The notes: generated by a model from the letters alone, not told the origin. Positions 53,817 through 63,658 are shown, numbered from the stretch's first letter. The stretch: 64,000 nucleotides of DNA from Bradyrhizobium sp. CB1717 (GCF_029714325.1 NZ_CP121666.1:9100501-9164500); one strand, 5' to 3'. Program-made: numbers and translations.

Positions 53817-55043
53817 ATGAGGAATGGAATTCTGCATCTGGCCACGGCAACGGCGCTGACCGTGGCGCTATCGGTCTGTGCGGCCAATGCCCAGAAGAAA
53901 TATGATCCGGGCGCCAGCGACACCGAAATCAAGATCGGACAGACCAACCCCTTTAGCGGGCCCGCCTCGGCCTATGCCACTATCGGCAAGACGCAGGCTG
54001 CTTACATGAAGATGATCAACGATCAGGGCGGCGTGAACGGTCGCAAGATCAACCTCGTCCAGTATGACGACGCCTACTCGCCGCCGAAGGCCGTGGAACA
54101 GGTGCGCAAGCTGGTCGAGAGCGACGAGGTGCTGCTCACCTTCCAGCTTCTCGGCACCCCCTCGAACGCGGCGGTGCAGAAATATCTCAATTCCAAGAAA
54201 GTGCCGCAGCTGTTCGCATCGACCGGCGCGTCCAAGTTCACGGACCCGAAGAACTTCCCGTGGACCATGGGCTTCAACCCCAACTACTTCGTCGAGGGCC
54301 GCATCTACGGCCAGTACATCATCAAGAACCATCCAAACGCCAAGATCGGAATCCTCTACCAGAATGACGACCTCGGCAAAGACTATTTGAACGGCATCAA
54401 GGCCGGGCTCGCCGACAAGGCGTCGAGCATGATCGTGTCAGAGACCTCCTATGAAGTCTCCGACCCGACCGTCGATTCGCAGATCCTCAAGATCAAGGAC
54501 GCCGGTGCGGACCTGTTCTTCAGCGCCACGACGCCGAAGCAGGCTGCGCAGGCGATCAAGAAGATCGCCGAGCTCGGCTGGCATCCGGTACAGATCCTCG
54601 ACATCAACGCTACCTCGGTCGGTGCGGTGATGAAGCCCGCGGGCCTCGAGGCCTCCAAGGGCGTGATCAGCGTCAACTACGGCAAGGATCCGCTCGACCC
54701 GACCTGGAAGGACGACCCCGGCATGAAGAAGTACTTCGAGTTCATGGCGAAGTACTATCCGGAGGGCGACAAGGATTCGAGCTTCAACTCCTATGGCTAC
54801 ATCACGAGCCAGTTGATGATTTACGTGCTGAAGCAGTGCGGGGACGATCTGACCCGTGAAAACGTGATGAAGCAGGCGACCAGCCTGAAGAACGTGCAGC
54901 TTGATCTGCTGCTTCCGGGGATCGCCGTCAACACCTCGCCGACCGACTACCGCGTCAACAAGCAGCTTCAGATGATGAAGTTCAATGGCGAGCGCTGGGA
55001 ACTGTTCGGCCCGATCCTGGAGGATGCTGGCCCGGCGGGTTAG
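53817..55043 (+). CDS. Liv-type periplasmic binding protein, paralogue 2
   Basis: A 408-residue binding protein, aligned along its whole length with the previous gene: the same signal-peptide/KKYD junction, KTQAAY.KMINDQGG, CGDDLTRENVMKQ and the MMKFNGERWELFGPI end. Differences cluster in the lobe segments that line the pocket, so the ligands may differ. The ATG at 53817 has GAGGGAA before it; a longer frame from 53751 is Ala/Arg-rich and unlikely. A clear terminator follows. Confidence 0.9.
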   Translation: MRNGILHLATATALTVALSVCAANAQKKYDPGASDTEIKIGQTNPFSGPASAYATIGKTQAAYMKMINDQGGVNGRKINLVQYDDAYSPPKAVEQVRKLVESDEVLLTFQLLGTPSNAAVQKYLNSKKVPQLFASTGASKFTDPKNFPWTMGFNPNYFVEGRIYGQYIIKNHPNAKIGILYQNDDLGKDYLNGIKAGLADKASSMIVSETSYEVSDPTVDSQILKIKDAGADLFFSATTPKQAAQAIKKIAELGWHPVQILDINATSVGAVMKPAGLEASKGVISVNYGKDPLDPTWKDDPGMKKYFEFMAKYYPEGDKDSSFNSYGYITSQLMIYVLKQCGDDLTRENVMKQATSLKNVQLDLLLPGIAVNTSPTDYRVNKQLQMMKFNGERWELFGPILEDAGPAG

Positions 55044-55066
55044 CGGTTGCTTGATTCTGAAATGCG

Positions 55067-55097
55067 ATCGGCGGCCTGAGAGCCGCCGATTTTTTTT
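55067..55097 (+). terminator. intrinsic terminator after binding protein paralogue 2
   Basis: ATCGGCGGC and GCCGCCGAT form a perfect 9-bp stem around a six-base loop and run directly into seven T residues. This is the clearest rho-independent terminator in the window. Confidence 0.92.
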
Positions 55098-55133
55098 AGC
55101 CGCGCTGCGCGAATTGATCGCGAGCCCAATCCA

Positions 55134-55310
55134 TCACCGTCACCCTGAGGTGGCCGCCTCTTCGGCGGCCCTCGAAGGTGACGGCCCGGCTGGCGGTCGC
55201 CAAGAAGCATGGGGGCCGCGCATCCTTCGAGGCTCGACCCACGATGCATTCGCATCGTAGGTCTCGCACCTCCACCGACAACGGCTTCGCCGTTGAGCGG
55301 GGATGACGGG
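55134..55310. repeat. intergenic repeat-rich region with nested hairpins
   Basis: TCACCCTGAGG-type left end, an inner hairpin GGCCGCCTCTTCGGCGGCC at about 55152, and a palindrome GATGCATTCGCATC near 55240, ending before the DUF1330 gene. It belongs to the same kind of dispersed rhizobial elements; no coding frame is supported. Confidence 0.6.
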
Positions 55311-55337
55311 GAGAGAGGCTACCGCCTTGTGCGGCGT

Positions 55338-55763
55338 CTACTTCGGCACCTCCCCGAAATTCTTCCCCACCGGCAGCACCGCGTGCCGGATCAATCGCGA
55401 ATCCTCCACGGCGGCCTGACGGTGCTTCACCGCCTCGCGATAAACGGGGTCGCGGATCATCTCGACGAAGGCAGCAACGCTTGGGTATTCGGCGATGAAG
55501 CAATGGTCCCAGCGTTCCTCCTGCGGACCGATCAGCATCAGCTCGAATTTGCCCTGCCAGACGATGCGGCCGCCGAGGCGTTCGAACACCGGGCCGCTTT
55601 CGCGGCCGTAGGCGGCATAGGCTTCCGCGCCGCTGGCCTTGCGGCCATCGGGGTAGGCGGCTTCCTTTCGCAGGCGTACCAGGTTGAGCATGTGGATCGG
55701 GCCCGGGCGGTCGTTGTCCCGGAATTGCGCAAAAATCTCCTTGGTCGGATCGATGTGGCCCAT
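55338..55763 (-). CDS. DUF1330-family protein
   Basis: A 141-residue single-domain protein with the dimeric ferredoxin-like fold expected for DUF1330: GPIHMLNLVRLRKEA as the first strand, GRIVWQGKFELMLIGP in the middle, HCFIAEYPSVAAFVEMIRDPVYREAVKHRQAAVEDSRLI as the helix. Members are stress-linked small proteins without proven activity. The ATG at 55763 is the only good start. It stands alone between two plus-strand genes. Confidence 0.85.
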   Translation of the reverse strand: MGHIDPTKEIFAQFRDNDRPGPIHMLNLVRLRKEAAYPDGRKASGAEAYAAYGRESGPVFERLGGRIVWQGKFELMLIGPQEERWDHCFIAEYPSVAAFVEMIRDPVYREAVKHRQAAVEDSRLIRHAVLPVGKNFGEVPK

Positions 55764-55944
55764 AGGTACTCCCTCGCGTGTTCCCTCTCGTTTTGTGGCG
55801 GCGATCCTAGCTTCACCGTCCGATGAGCGGAACTGCGGCGGGCGAATGCCGCACCTCCTAATCGCGCGTTAACGCCGGGGTAACCCGGCCTTAAACAGCG
55901 ACCGCTAGCGTGCGGCGGGGCGGGCTGACCGGGCGTATTTGCGT

Positions 55945-58161
55945 ATGGCGTGGGGAAAGAAAAAGGGTGGGCGGAAGGAGCCGCTGTTCGGCTTGCCCGC
56001 GGCGCTCGCCGATCTGCGCCTGACGGCTGCGGACCGCATCCCCGGCGGCGAGGACAAGCCGAAGAAATCAACGAAATCATCCGCCAAGCGCAAGAACGAC
56101 GATGCCGGCGAGGAGCCGCCGCGTGAGCGCAAGGCACCGGCCGGCCGCAGCGGCGCCAAGCGGCGCTCGAAATCCGGCGGCGGGTTCAGCCTCGGCCGCC
56201 TGGTCTATTGGGGCGCGGTGCTGAGCCTGTGGGGCGTCATCGCCGTGATCGGCGTCGTGATCTATGTCGGCGCTCACCTGCCGCCGATCCAGTCGCTGGA
56301 GATTCCCAAGCGTCCGCCGACGATCCAGATCGTCGGCATCGACGGCAGCATGCTGGCGCAGCGTGGCGAGATGGCCGGTGCCAATGTCGCGCTGAAGGAT
56401 TTGCCGCCGTATTTGCCGAAGGCTTTCATCGCCATTGAGGACCGCCGCTTCTATTCGCATTTCGGCATCGACCCCGTCGGCATCCTGCGCGCCCTCGTCA
56501 CCAACGTGCTCCATCGCGGCGTGTCGCAGGGCGGCTCGACGCTGACGCAGCAGCTCGCCAAGAACCTGTTCCTGACCCAGGAGCGCACCATGCAGCGCAA
56601 GCTGCAGGAGGCGGAGCTGGCGATCTGGCTCGAGCGCAAGCACTCCAAGGACGAGATCCTGGAACTCTATCTCAACCGCGTCTATTTCGGCTCCGGCGCC
56701 TACGGCGTCGAGGCCGCCGCGCAGAAATATTTCGGCAAGTCGGCAAGGAACGTCACCGTGGCCGAAGCCGCGATGCTGGCCGGCCTCGTCAAATCGCCGT
56801 CGCGCCTTGCGCCGAACCGCAACCCCGAAGGCGCCGAAGCGCGCGCGCAGATCGTGCTCACGGCGATGGCGGATGCAAAATTCATCACGGAAGCACAGGC
56901 GCAGGCCTCGATCGGCCATCCCTCCTACAATGTGAAGCCGGCCGGCGCCGGCACGGTCAATTACGTCGCCGACTGGATCGGCGAAGTGCTGGACGACCTG
57001 GTCGGCCAGATCGATGAGAGCATCAAGGTCGAGACCACGATCGATCCGAAGCTGCAGAGTGTGGCGGAAGCCGCCATCATCGACGAACTCGCCGCCAAGA
57101 GCGTGAAGTTCAACGTCAGCCAGGGCGCGCTGGTGGCGATGACGCCCGATGGCGCTGTGCGCGCCTTGGTCGGCGGGCGGAACTATTCCGAGAGCCAGTA
57201 CAACCGTGCGGTCACCGCCAGGCGTCAGCCGGGCTCCTCGTTCAAGCCGTTCGTGTACCTGACCGCGCTCGAGCAGGGGCTGACGCCCGACACGGTCCGC
57301 CAGGACGCGCCGATCGAGGTCAAGGGCTGGAAGCCCGAGAACTACACCCACGAATATTTTGGCGCGGTGACGCTGACCCAGGCGCTGGCGATGTCGCTCA
57401 ACACGGTCGCCATCCGCCTCGGCCTCGAGGTCGGGCCGAAGAACGTGGTGCGCACCGCGCACCGGCTCGGCATCTCGTCAAAACTCGAGCCCAATGCCTC
57501 GATCGCGCTCGGCACCTCCGAGGTTTCGGTGGTCGAGCTGGTCGGCGCCTACGCGCCCTTCGCCAATGGCGGCTTCGCGGTGGCTCCGCATGTCGTCACG
57601 AGGATCAGGACGCTCAGCGGCAAGCTGCTCTACATGCGCCAGCCCGACGAGCGGAACCAGGTGATCGATCCCCGCAATGTCGGCATGATGAATGCGATGA
57701 TGCGGGAGACGCTGATATCAGGCACTGCCAAGAAGGCGGAGATTCCCGGCTGGCCCGCGGCCGGCAAGACCGGCACCAGCCAGGATTATCGCGACGCCTG
57801 GTTCATCGGCTACACCGCCAACCTCGTCACCGGCGTCTGGCTCGGCAATGACGACAACTCGCCGACCAAGAAGGCCACCGGCGGCGGCCTGCCCGTCGAA
57901 GTCTGGTCGCGCTTCATGAAGACGGCGCACGAGGGCGTGCCGGTTGCCAATCTGCCGAACTCGCAAGCGACCTGGGGCCTGTCGAACCTCGCGCAGGCGG
58001 CCTCGCAAGTGTCGCCGCCGACGGCGGCCGCGCCTGGACCGGCACCGGCGAGCGCCGGCGGCTATCGCCCGCCGCCGCCCACGCGCGCCAATGTGCGGCC
58101 GGAGGCGGCGGCCGGGCTCGACGGCTGGCTGATGGACCGGCTGTTCGGCGGCAATCGCTAG
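55945..58161 (+). CDS. class A penicillin-binding protein (PBP1-type glycosyltransferase/transpeptidase)
   Basis: A 738-residue bifunctional peptidoglycan synthase. A basic cytoplasmic N-terminus (about 1-75), one membrane anchor (about 76-105), a GT51 domain with IEDRRFYSHFG (catalytic Glu165) and GGSTLTQQLAKNLF, then a transpeptidase with PGSSFKPF (Ser431 of SxxK), SLNT (SxN) and GKTGTSQD (KTG). The tail is Pro/Ala-rich. It polymerises and cross-links the glycan in the periplasm. The ATG at 55945 is preferred over a TTG two codons earlier. It works with MtgA and the amidase encoded in this window. Confidence 0.95.
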   Translation: MAWGKKKGGRKEPLFGLPAALADLRLTAADRIPGGEDKPKKSTKSSAKRKNDDAGEEPPRERKAPAGRSGAKRRSKSGGGFSLGRLVYWGAVLSLWGVIAVIGVVIYVGAHLPPIQSLEIPKRPPTIQIVGIDGSMLAQRGEMAGANVALKDLPPYLPKAFIAIEDRRFYSHFGIDPVGILRALVTNVLHRGVSQGGSTLTQQLAKNLFLTQERTMQRKLQEAELAIWLERKHSKDEILELYLNRVYFGSGAYGVEAAAQKYFGKSARNVTVAEAAMLAGLVKSPSRLAPNRNPEGAEARAQIVLTAMADAKFITEAQAQASIGHPSYNVKPAGAGTVNYVADWIGEVLDDLVGQIDESIKVETTIDPKLQSVAEAAIIDELAAKSVKFNVSQGALVAMTPDGAVRALVGGRNYSESQYNRAVTARRQPGSSFKPFVYLTALEQGLTPDTVRQDAPIEVKGWKPENYTHEYFGAVTLTQALAMSLNTVAIRLGLEVGPKNVVRTAHRLGISSKLEPNASIALGTSEVSVVELVGAYAPFANGGFAVAPHVVTRIRTLSGKLLYMRQPDERNQVIDPRNVGMMNAMMRETLISGTAKKAEIPGWPAAGKTGTSQDYRDAWFIGYTANLVTGVWLGNDDNSPTKKATGGGLPVEVWSRFMKTAHEGVPVANLPNSQATWGLSNLAQAASQVSPPTAAAPGPAPASAGGYRPPPPTRANVRPEAAAGLDGWLMDRLFGGNR

Positions 58162-58504
58162 CTGCGGGCTGAAGCCGCAATGGCCTCAAAACAAAAACTG
58201 CGAAAACAACCCCTGACATCAGGCATGACGCTGGGTGGATCGTTTGAAGCGTTTGATGCGACGGGGCTAATCAGGCGACCGGCGCAATCGTCGCGGCGCA
58301 AGACAAGGATCTCGCAAAATGCGCAGAATGCGGCCTCAGTCGTGTTTGTCATTCCCCGCCGCCGCTTCGGCAAGTCCTGCCTAGCGCGGCAAGATCGACC
58401 GGGGCCGGCGGCTCGCTGAGCGTAAAAACATCAATCTCTTCAGGCTTCCGGCAGCGGCCCGGGATTTGCTCTCATAGGTTGAGTGAGTAGCCGGAGAGCG
58501 TTCC
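58162..58504. other. 343-base non-coding gap
   Basis: It holds a bulged hairpin just after the PBP stop (TGCGGGCT/AGCCGCA), then an AT-richer stretch (AAACAAAAACTGCGAAAAC) that resembles a dispersed Bradyrhizobium intergenic sequence. An open frame at 58180-58419 shows no domain or good ribosome site, so I do not call it. The last bases hold the GGAG ribosome site of the next gene. Confidence 0.5.
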
Positions 58505-59158
58505 ATGATTTCAGGTGTATCCAGCGCGGTGTTGCCTCATCTGCGGCCCGCATCAACGTCCACTTCAAATGCGACATCGGGCCTCCAGCCGGTAGTTGAG
58601 GACACGACCCAAGCTGCGACCGGCGGCTTCCGGATTGACGTCTCCCAGATCAAGCCGCTGACAGGCGCCAAGCCGATATCGGCTGCGGATGATCCCTTCC
58701 TGCACGACTTGATGGCGATGCATTGGCTGATGGCCCACGACACGGGTGCAGCTCAACCCGGCGTCTCGGACGACGCACCCGAGAACATTTACGCCCAGGT
58801 GAAAGTTGGCGGCAGGGTGGTGGCCACGCTGTACAATGGTGGCTCCTCGACCATCACCAACGCAGCGGCCTCAGAGATCGGCAAGGATCCTCCCGGCCTG
58901 AGCGGACCGGATCTGGCGCAGTGGCGGGCCGACCAATACGCCGAGCGGCTTGGCGGCACGGTCGAGAAGGCACCGACCGCGATCACCCAATCGCAATGGA
59001 CACCGCGTGAAGGCAGGTCCACGACCTATAGCCGCGAGCAACTCGACGCGGCGTTCCAGGCGATGCTGGCGGAGGGGCAAAGGGCGACTGCGCAGCAGCA
59101 AGCGCGTTATCTGGCGTCACGCGCGCAGGCGGGGACGAGTGCGGATTTCAGTGCGTGA
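58505..59158 (+). CDS. orphan protein of unknown function
   Basis: A 217-residue protein with a Ser/Thr/Ala-rich N-terminus, no membrane helix and no Cys; I recognise no domain. It holds a DVSQIKPLTGAKPISAADDP stretch, a VKVGGRVVATLYNGGSST segment that could form a beta-hairpin, and a long C-terminal helix rich in Gln and Ala (about 170-215). GGAG lies eight bases before the ATG. Codon use is less GC-biased than in neighbouring genes. It is between a cell-wall synthase and a metallopeptidase; no function is proposed. Confidence 0.72.
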   Translation: MISGVSSAVLPHLRPASTSTSNATSGLQPVVEDTTQAATGGFRIDVSQIKPLTGAKPISAADDPFLHDLMAMHWLMAHDTGAAQPGVSDDAPENIYAQVKVGGRVVATLYNGGSSTITNAAASEIGKDPPGLSGPDLAQWRADQYAERLGGTVEKAPTAITQSQWTPREGRSTTYSREQLDAAFQAMLAEGQRATAQQQARYLASRAQAGTSADFSA

Positions 59159-59184
59159 GTGGAGAACGCGCCTCGTTCTCCACT

Positions 59185-59286
59185 GTCATTCCCCGCGAAG
59201 GCGGGGAATCCGGTACGCCGCAGCCCATCGATTCAATCACTAAGGCCTCTGGAATACTGGATCGCCTGCCTGCGCGGGCGATGACA
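59185..59286. repeat. palindromic element, 'GTCATTCCCCGCGAAGGC' family
   Basis: The left part has a compact CCCCGC-GAAG-GCGGGG hairpin (59191-59206); the right end GCCTGCGCGGGCGATGAC mirrors the outer part imperfectly. It lies between the convergent ends of the orphan and metallopeptidase genes. Confidence 0.65.
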
Positions 59287-59311
59287 CCTCCCAAGATGCC
59301 AACAGCGAGGC

Positions 59312-60067
59312 CTAATCCTCGACCCCGTACCGATGCAGATCGTTGCCGTGCGTGTCGAGCCACTTCTTGGCGCGCTCCATCGACGGGCAGACTTTTCCGC
59401 ACACGCGCCAGAACCGCGCCGAGTGGTTCATCTCGACGAGATGGGCGACCTCGTGGGCGGCGAGATAGTCGAGCACGAAGGGTGGCGCGAGGATCAGGCG
59501 CCAGGAGAATGACAGCGAGCCGGCCGAGGTGCAGGAGCCCCAGCGACTGGACTGGTCGCGGATCGACAGGCGCTTGACCCTGACACCGAGCTCGACGGCA
59601 TAGGCCTCCGCCGAACGCTGCAGGTCGCGGCGCGCCTCGCGCTTGAGGAAGTCATGCACACGACGGTCGGCATGTTCGAGACCGCCGGCCACGCAGAGAA
59701 TCTTTTCACCGCTGTCGCGCGTCTCGGTCCACACCGTGCCACGGGTGCCTGCGCGATGAACGATGCGATGGGGCGTGCCGCGAAGCGGTATCACTGTGCC
59801 AGGCTGGAACGGTGCAGCCTTCGGCAGACGGCCGAGACGTGCCGCGATCCACGCGCCGTGACGCGTCGCGAAGTCTTTTGCTTCGGCCAGCGTGCCGCGC
59901 GGCGGCATGGTGAGGATGGCTTCGCGATCACTCGGATGAATTCTGAGCGTGTAGCGGCGCGCTCGGCGATGTCTTCGCAGGCGTATCGCAAAGAATTGCG
60001 ATCCATGGGTGATGACGAGGGTCTTCGGTTCGTGGGGCCGCCGATAGAGGAGTGCGCGAGTGGCCAT
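59312..60067 (-). CDS. YgjP-like zinc metallopeptidase (M48-type WLM/DUF45)
   Basis: A 251-residue protein with the active site HEVAHLVEMNHS (HExxH plus a third His), preceded by RDQSSRWGSCTSAGSLSFSWRLI, the hallmark of the YgjP/DUF45 family. The N-terminal half (about 1-130) has several beta strands. No membrane helix is present. The family is a predicted soluble metallopeptidase with unknown substrates. The ATG at 60067 is chosen; frames further left overlap phaZ in another phase. Confidence 0.88.
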   Translation of the reverse strand: MATRALLYRRPHEPKTLVITHGSQFFAIRLRRHRRARRYTLRIHPSDREAILTMPPRGTLAEAKDFATRHGAWIAARLGRLPKAAPFQPGTVIPLRGTPHRIVHRAGTRGTVWTETRDSGEKILCVAGGLEHADRRVHDFLKREARRDLQRSAEAYAVELGVRVKRLSIRDQSSRWGSCTSAGSLSFSWRLILAPPFVLDYLAAHEVAHLVEMNHSARFWRVCGKVCPSMERAKKWLDTHGNDLHRYGVED

Positions 60068-60369
60068 GTCTGTCAGTCCGGGGGGCAGGAGTTCGCCCGG
60101 ATTCTGCCATAACCACCGCCAGGGAAAGCGCTCGGCGCAAAAACAAATCATTTGCCCAATATACAGGGGTTCTTCAGTCCGGGAGACCCTACAGACTGGG
60201 GTTGGAACCGGCTTTTTTCGCCCCCGCTGGACGCATGCGACACCCCCAAGGGGTGAGGGGTGACTCACTCCTATGACGCTACCTTGATACCGCGAATCTG
60301 GAGGGAACTTACCCCTGCCGGAGGCTCCGGCAGGGGCGGAAATTTCGACGGGAAAGCCGAAATTCAGGA
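60068..60369. other. 302-base gap between phaZ and the metallopeptidase gene
   Basis: No gene is supported. It contains the two hairpins after phaZ (listed apart), and should hold the promoter of the metallopeptidase gene. A CCCCCAAGGGGTGAGGGGTGA run near 60243 has further small inverted repeats. No other signal is clear. Confidence 0.5.
60312..60364 (-). terminator. tandem hairpins after phaZ
   Basis: On the minus strand the phaZ stop is followed by AATTTCG/CGAAATT (60341-60364, 7-bp stem) and then by CCCCTGCCGGA/TCCGGCAGGGG (60312-60336, perfect 11-bp stem, three-base loop). Neither ends in a T-run, but together they are likely to stop transcription or protect the phaZ mRNA. Confidence 0.65.
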
Positions 60370-61698
60370 TTATTCGGCCGCGAGAGCCTGCAACGAGCTC
60401 GGATTCGCAGCGGAGACCATGAAGTCGTGAATCCGCGGCACGATCTCCGACTTGAAACGCGAGCCATTGAACACGCCGTAATGTCCGACGCCCTTCTGGA
60501 CGTAATGAACGCGGCGATGATCGGGAATCGAGCTGCACAGACCGTGCGTCGCTTCGGTCTGACCGAGACCTGAGATGTCGTCGTTCTCGCCTTCGACCGT
60601 CATCAACGCCACGCGCGTGACCTTGGAAGGATCGACGCGGGTTCCACGATGGGTCATCTCGCCCTTCGGCAGCGAATGCTTCACGAACACCGTGTCGACG
60701 GTCTGCAGGTAATATTCGGCCGAGAGATCCATCACCGCGAGATATTCGTCGTAGAAGTCGCGGTGCTTGTCGACGAGGTCGCCGTCGCCCTTCACCAGAT
60801 TGGCGAACAGCTGCTTGTGAGCATCCATGTGCCGGTCGAGATTCATGCTGATGAAGCCGTTGAGCTGCAGGAATCCCGGATAGACGTCGCGCATCATGCC
60901 CGGATGCGGGAACGGCACCTTGGTGATGACGTGGTTGCGGAACCAGTCGATGCCGCGCTGCTGGGCGAGGTCGTTCACCCCGGTCGGATTGCGGCGCGTA
61001 TCGATCGGGCCGCCCATCAGCGTCATCGAGGTCGGCACGAACGGATCGCGGCGCGCTTCCATGATCGAGACGGCGGCGACGACGGGCACGGAAGGCTGGC
61101 ACACCGCCATCACATGGGTATTGCCGCCGAGGACGTGCAGCATCTCGATGATGTAGTCGATGTAGTCGTCGAGATCGAAGCGCCCTTCGCTGAGCGGCAC
61201 CATGCGGGCATCGGCCCAGTCGGTGATGTAGACCTCATGCGCCGGCAGGAAGGCCTCGACCGTGCCGCGCAGCAGCGTCGCGTAATGGCCGGACATCGGC
61301 GCCACGATCAGCACGCGCGGCTGCGGGCTGCGCAGCGGACGGGTGAACTTGCGATCGAAGTAGAGCAGCCGGCAGAACGGCTTTTCCCAGACCGAACGGA
61401 TCTCGACGGGAACGCGGAGGCCGTTGACCTCGGTGTCGTCGAGGCCCCATTCCGGCTTGCCGTAGCGGCGCGTGGTGCGCTCGAACAACTCGCAGGCCGC
61501 GGCGACCGACTTGCCGACCTCGGTACGGGCCCAGGGATTGAGGGGATTCTGAAACAGCAGCTTGGTCGCGTCGGTGACTGCACGGGCCGGATTGAGAGAG
61601 GCGTGGGCCATCTCGTACATCCAGTACATCGGCGTCGTCAGGACCGGACTGCCTTCTGCAGCCAGGGGCGGGGCGCCGCCAAACTCACCAATAGGCAT
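60370..61698 (-). CDS. phaZ: intracellular polyhydroxyalkanoate depolymerase
   Basis: A 442-residue depolymerase that releases 3-hydroxybutyrate from stored PHB granules. The nucleophile is a Cys at about residue 200 (AVCQPSVPV), as in i-PhaZ enzymes, with Asp in EGENDDISG and His in GVGHYGVFNG completing the triad. The N-terminal APMSGHYATLL and TDWADAR segments are family-typical. GAGGA lies upstream of the ATG at 61698. No phaC or phasin gene is adjacent. It fits a PHB-storing rhizobium. Confidence 0.94.
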   Translation of the reverse strand: MPIGEFGGAPPLAAEGSPVLTTPMYWMYEMAHASLNPARAVTDATKLLFQNPLNPWARTEVGKSVAAACELFERTTRRYGKPEWGLDDTEVNGLRVPVEIRSVWEKPFCRLLYFDRKFTRPLRSPQPRVLIVAPMSGHYATLLRGTVEAFLPAHEVYITDWADARMVPLSEGRFDLDDYIDYIIEMLHVLGGNTHVMAVCQPSVPVVAAVSIMEARRDPFVPTSMTLMGGPIDTRRNPTGVNDLAQQRGIDWFRNHVITKVPFPHPGMMRDVYPGFLQLNGFISMNLDRHMDAHKQLFANLVKGDGDLVDKHRDFYDEYLAVMDLSAEYYLQTVDTVFVKHSLPKGEMTHRGTRVDPSKVTRVALMTVEGENDDISGLGQTEATHGLCSSIPDHRRVHYVQKGVGHYGVFNGSRFKSEIVPRIHDFMVSAANPSSLQALAAE

Positions 61699-61819
61699 CG
61701 CTATAATCCTCTTCGCATCGCAGCATACTGCCGAATGCGTAATATTGCGTCAATGCATGGTTCCGTACATCTACGGAGCGGAGACGGTTAAATCGGCCTG
61801 AATCCACGAGAAAGTGACG

Positions 61820-62638
61820 CTATTCGCCGCCCGACAGCAGCGAGCCGTGTTTTTTGGCGCTGCGCAAAAGGGCAAGGAATGCCCAAAAAGAAGCAACCAG
61901 AAGTACAGCATTGATGACCAACGCCTCCAGCATCAGATCGATCCTGAAGGTGTTCTCGATCAGCAGCGCGCGCATCCCCTCGAACACATAGGTCGGCGGC
62001 AGCGCCCAGGCGACATATTGCAGCCAGACCGGCAGCACGCTGACGGGATAGTAGATGCAGGCAAGCGGCATGATCGCGAACATCAAGGTCCAGACGATGC
62101 TCTCGGCGCCCAGACCGTGCCGCAGCACAAGGCCCGAGACGAAGATGCCGACCGACCAGCTGGTGAAGATCAGATTGCAGAAGAAGGCGATCAGCGGCAG
62201 GCCGAGCGCGTAAACGTTGAAGTGAAACAGGAACAGCGCGAGCAGCGTCATCGGGACGATGCCGATGGCGAGCCGGATCAGGCTCATGACCGTCAGCGAC
62301 AGCAGAAACTCGATGGGCTTCAGGGGGCTCATCATGAGGTTGCCGAGGTTGCGCGCCCACATCTCTTCCAGGAACGAGATGGAGAAGCCGAGCTGGCCGC
62401 GGAAAAGGATGTCCCAGAGGATGACGGCGCCGATCAGCGTGCCGCCGGCCCGCGCGAAGAAGCTGGCGTTTTCCGCGATGTAGTACTGGATGAAGCCCCA
62501 GGTGATGACCTGCAGCGCCGGCCAGTACAACAGCTCGAGCAGCCGCGGCCACGACGACAGCAGCAGGTACCAGTAGCGCAGGATCATCGCACCGATGCGG
62601 TGGAGCGAGATGCCGCGGTGGAGGGAGAGCTCGGTCAT
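61820..62638 (-). CDS. ABC-2 type exporter membrane subunit
   Basis: A 272-residue protein with six predicted helices and the ABC-2 layout: an amphipathic N-terminus, RGISLHRIGAMILRYWYLLLSSW, and AIMPLACIYYPVSVLPVWLQYVAWALPPTYVFEGMRALLIEN before the last helix, close to the DrrB/NodJ signature. With the ATPase gene upstream it should form an efflux pump for a drug, lipid or glycan. A palindrome separates the two genes. Confidence 0.9.
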   Translation of the reverse strand: MTELSLHRGISLHRIGAMILRYWYLLLSSWPRLLELLYWPALQVITWGFIQYYIAENASFFARAGGTLIGAVILWDILFRGQLGFSISFLEEMWARNLGNLMMSPLKPIEFLLSLTVMSLIRLAIGIVPMTLLALFLFHFNVYALGLPLIAFFCNLIFTSWSVGIFVSGLVLRHGLGAESIVWTLMFAIMPLACIYYPVSVLPVWLQYVAWALPPTYVFEGMRALLIENTFRIDLMLEALVINAVLLVASFWAFLALLRSAKKHGSLLSGGE

Positions 62639-62648
62639 GGCTGCACCG

Positions 62649-62736
62649 CGTAGCCCGGATGGAGCGAAGCGAAATCCGGGAATCGCGCCACGAGCGACAG
62701 GGGTCCCGGATTGCGCTTCGCTCCATCCGGGCTACG
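62649..62736. repeat. palindromic element, 'CGTAGCCCGGATGGAGCG' family
   Basis: CGTAGCCCGGATGGAGCGAA is mirrored by TTCGCTCCATCCGGGCTACG, 20-base exact arms, with GAAATCCGGGA/TCCCGGATTGC extending them imperfectly. It lies between the ABC ATPase and permease genes, inside what should be one operon. Confidence 0.88.
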
Positions 62737-62747
62737 GTTCCGCATGC

Positions 62748-63551
<804 letters not shown>

Positions 63552-63658
63552 GCTGGGCCGTTCTTCTGCTATTGCAGCTGATAGCGCAAGGCTTGTAATC
63601 GGGGTGGTTCCGCGAGCCCAGCGTTTGTGATCCAGAAAGCACCGCCACATTGGCTGAT

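Noticed and set aside
58180..58419. 79-residue frame after the PBP gene
   Set aside because: No ribosome site or domain; it contains a stretch that looks like dispersed intergenic sequence.
60068..61102. N-terminal extension of the metallopeptidase frame up to 61102
   Set aside because: It overlaps phaZ in another phase and reads as Arg/Asp-rich shadow; family N-terminus fits the ATG at 60067.
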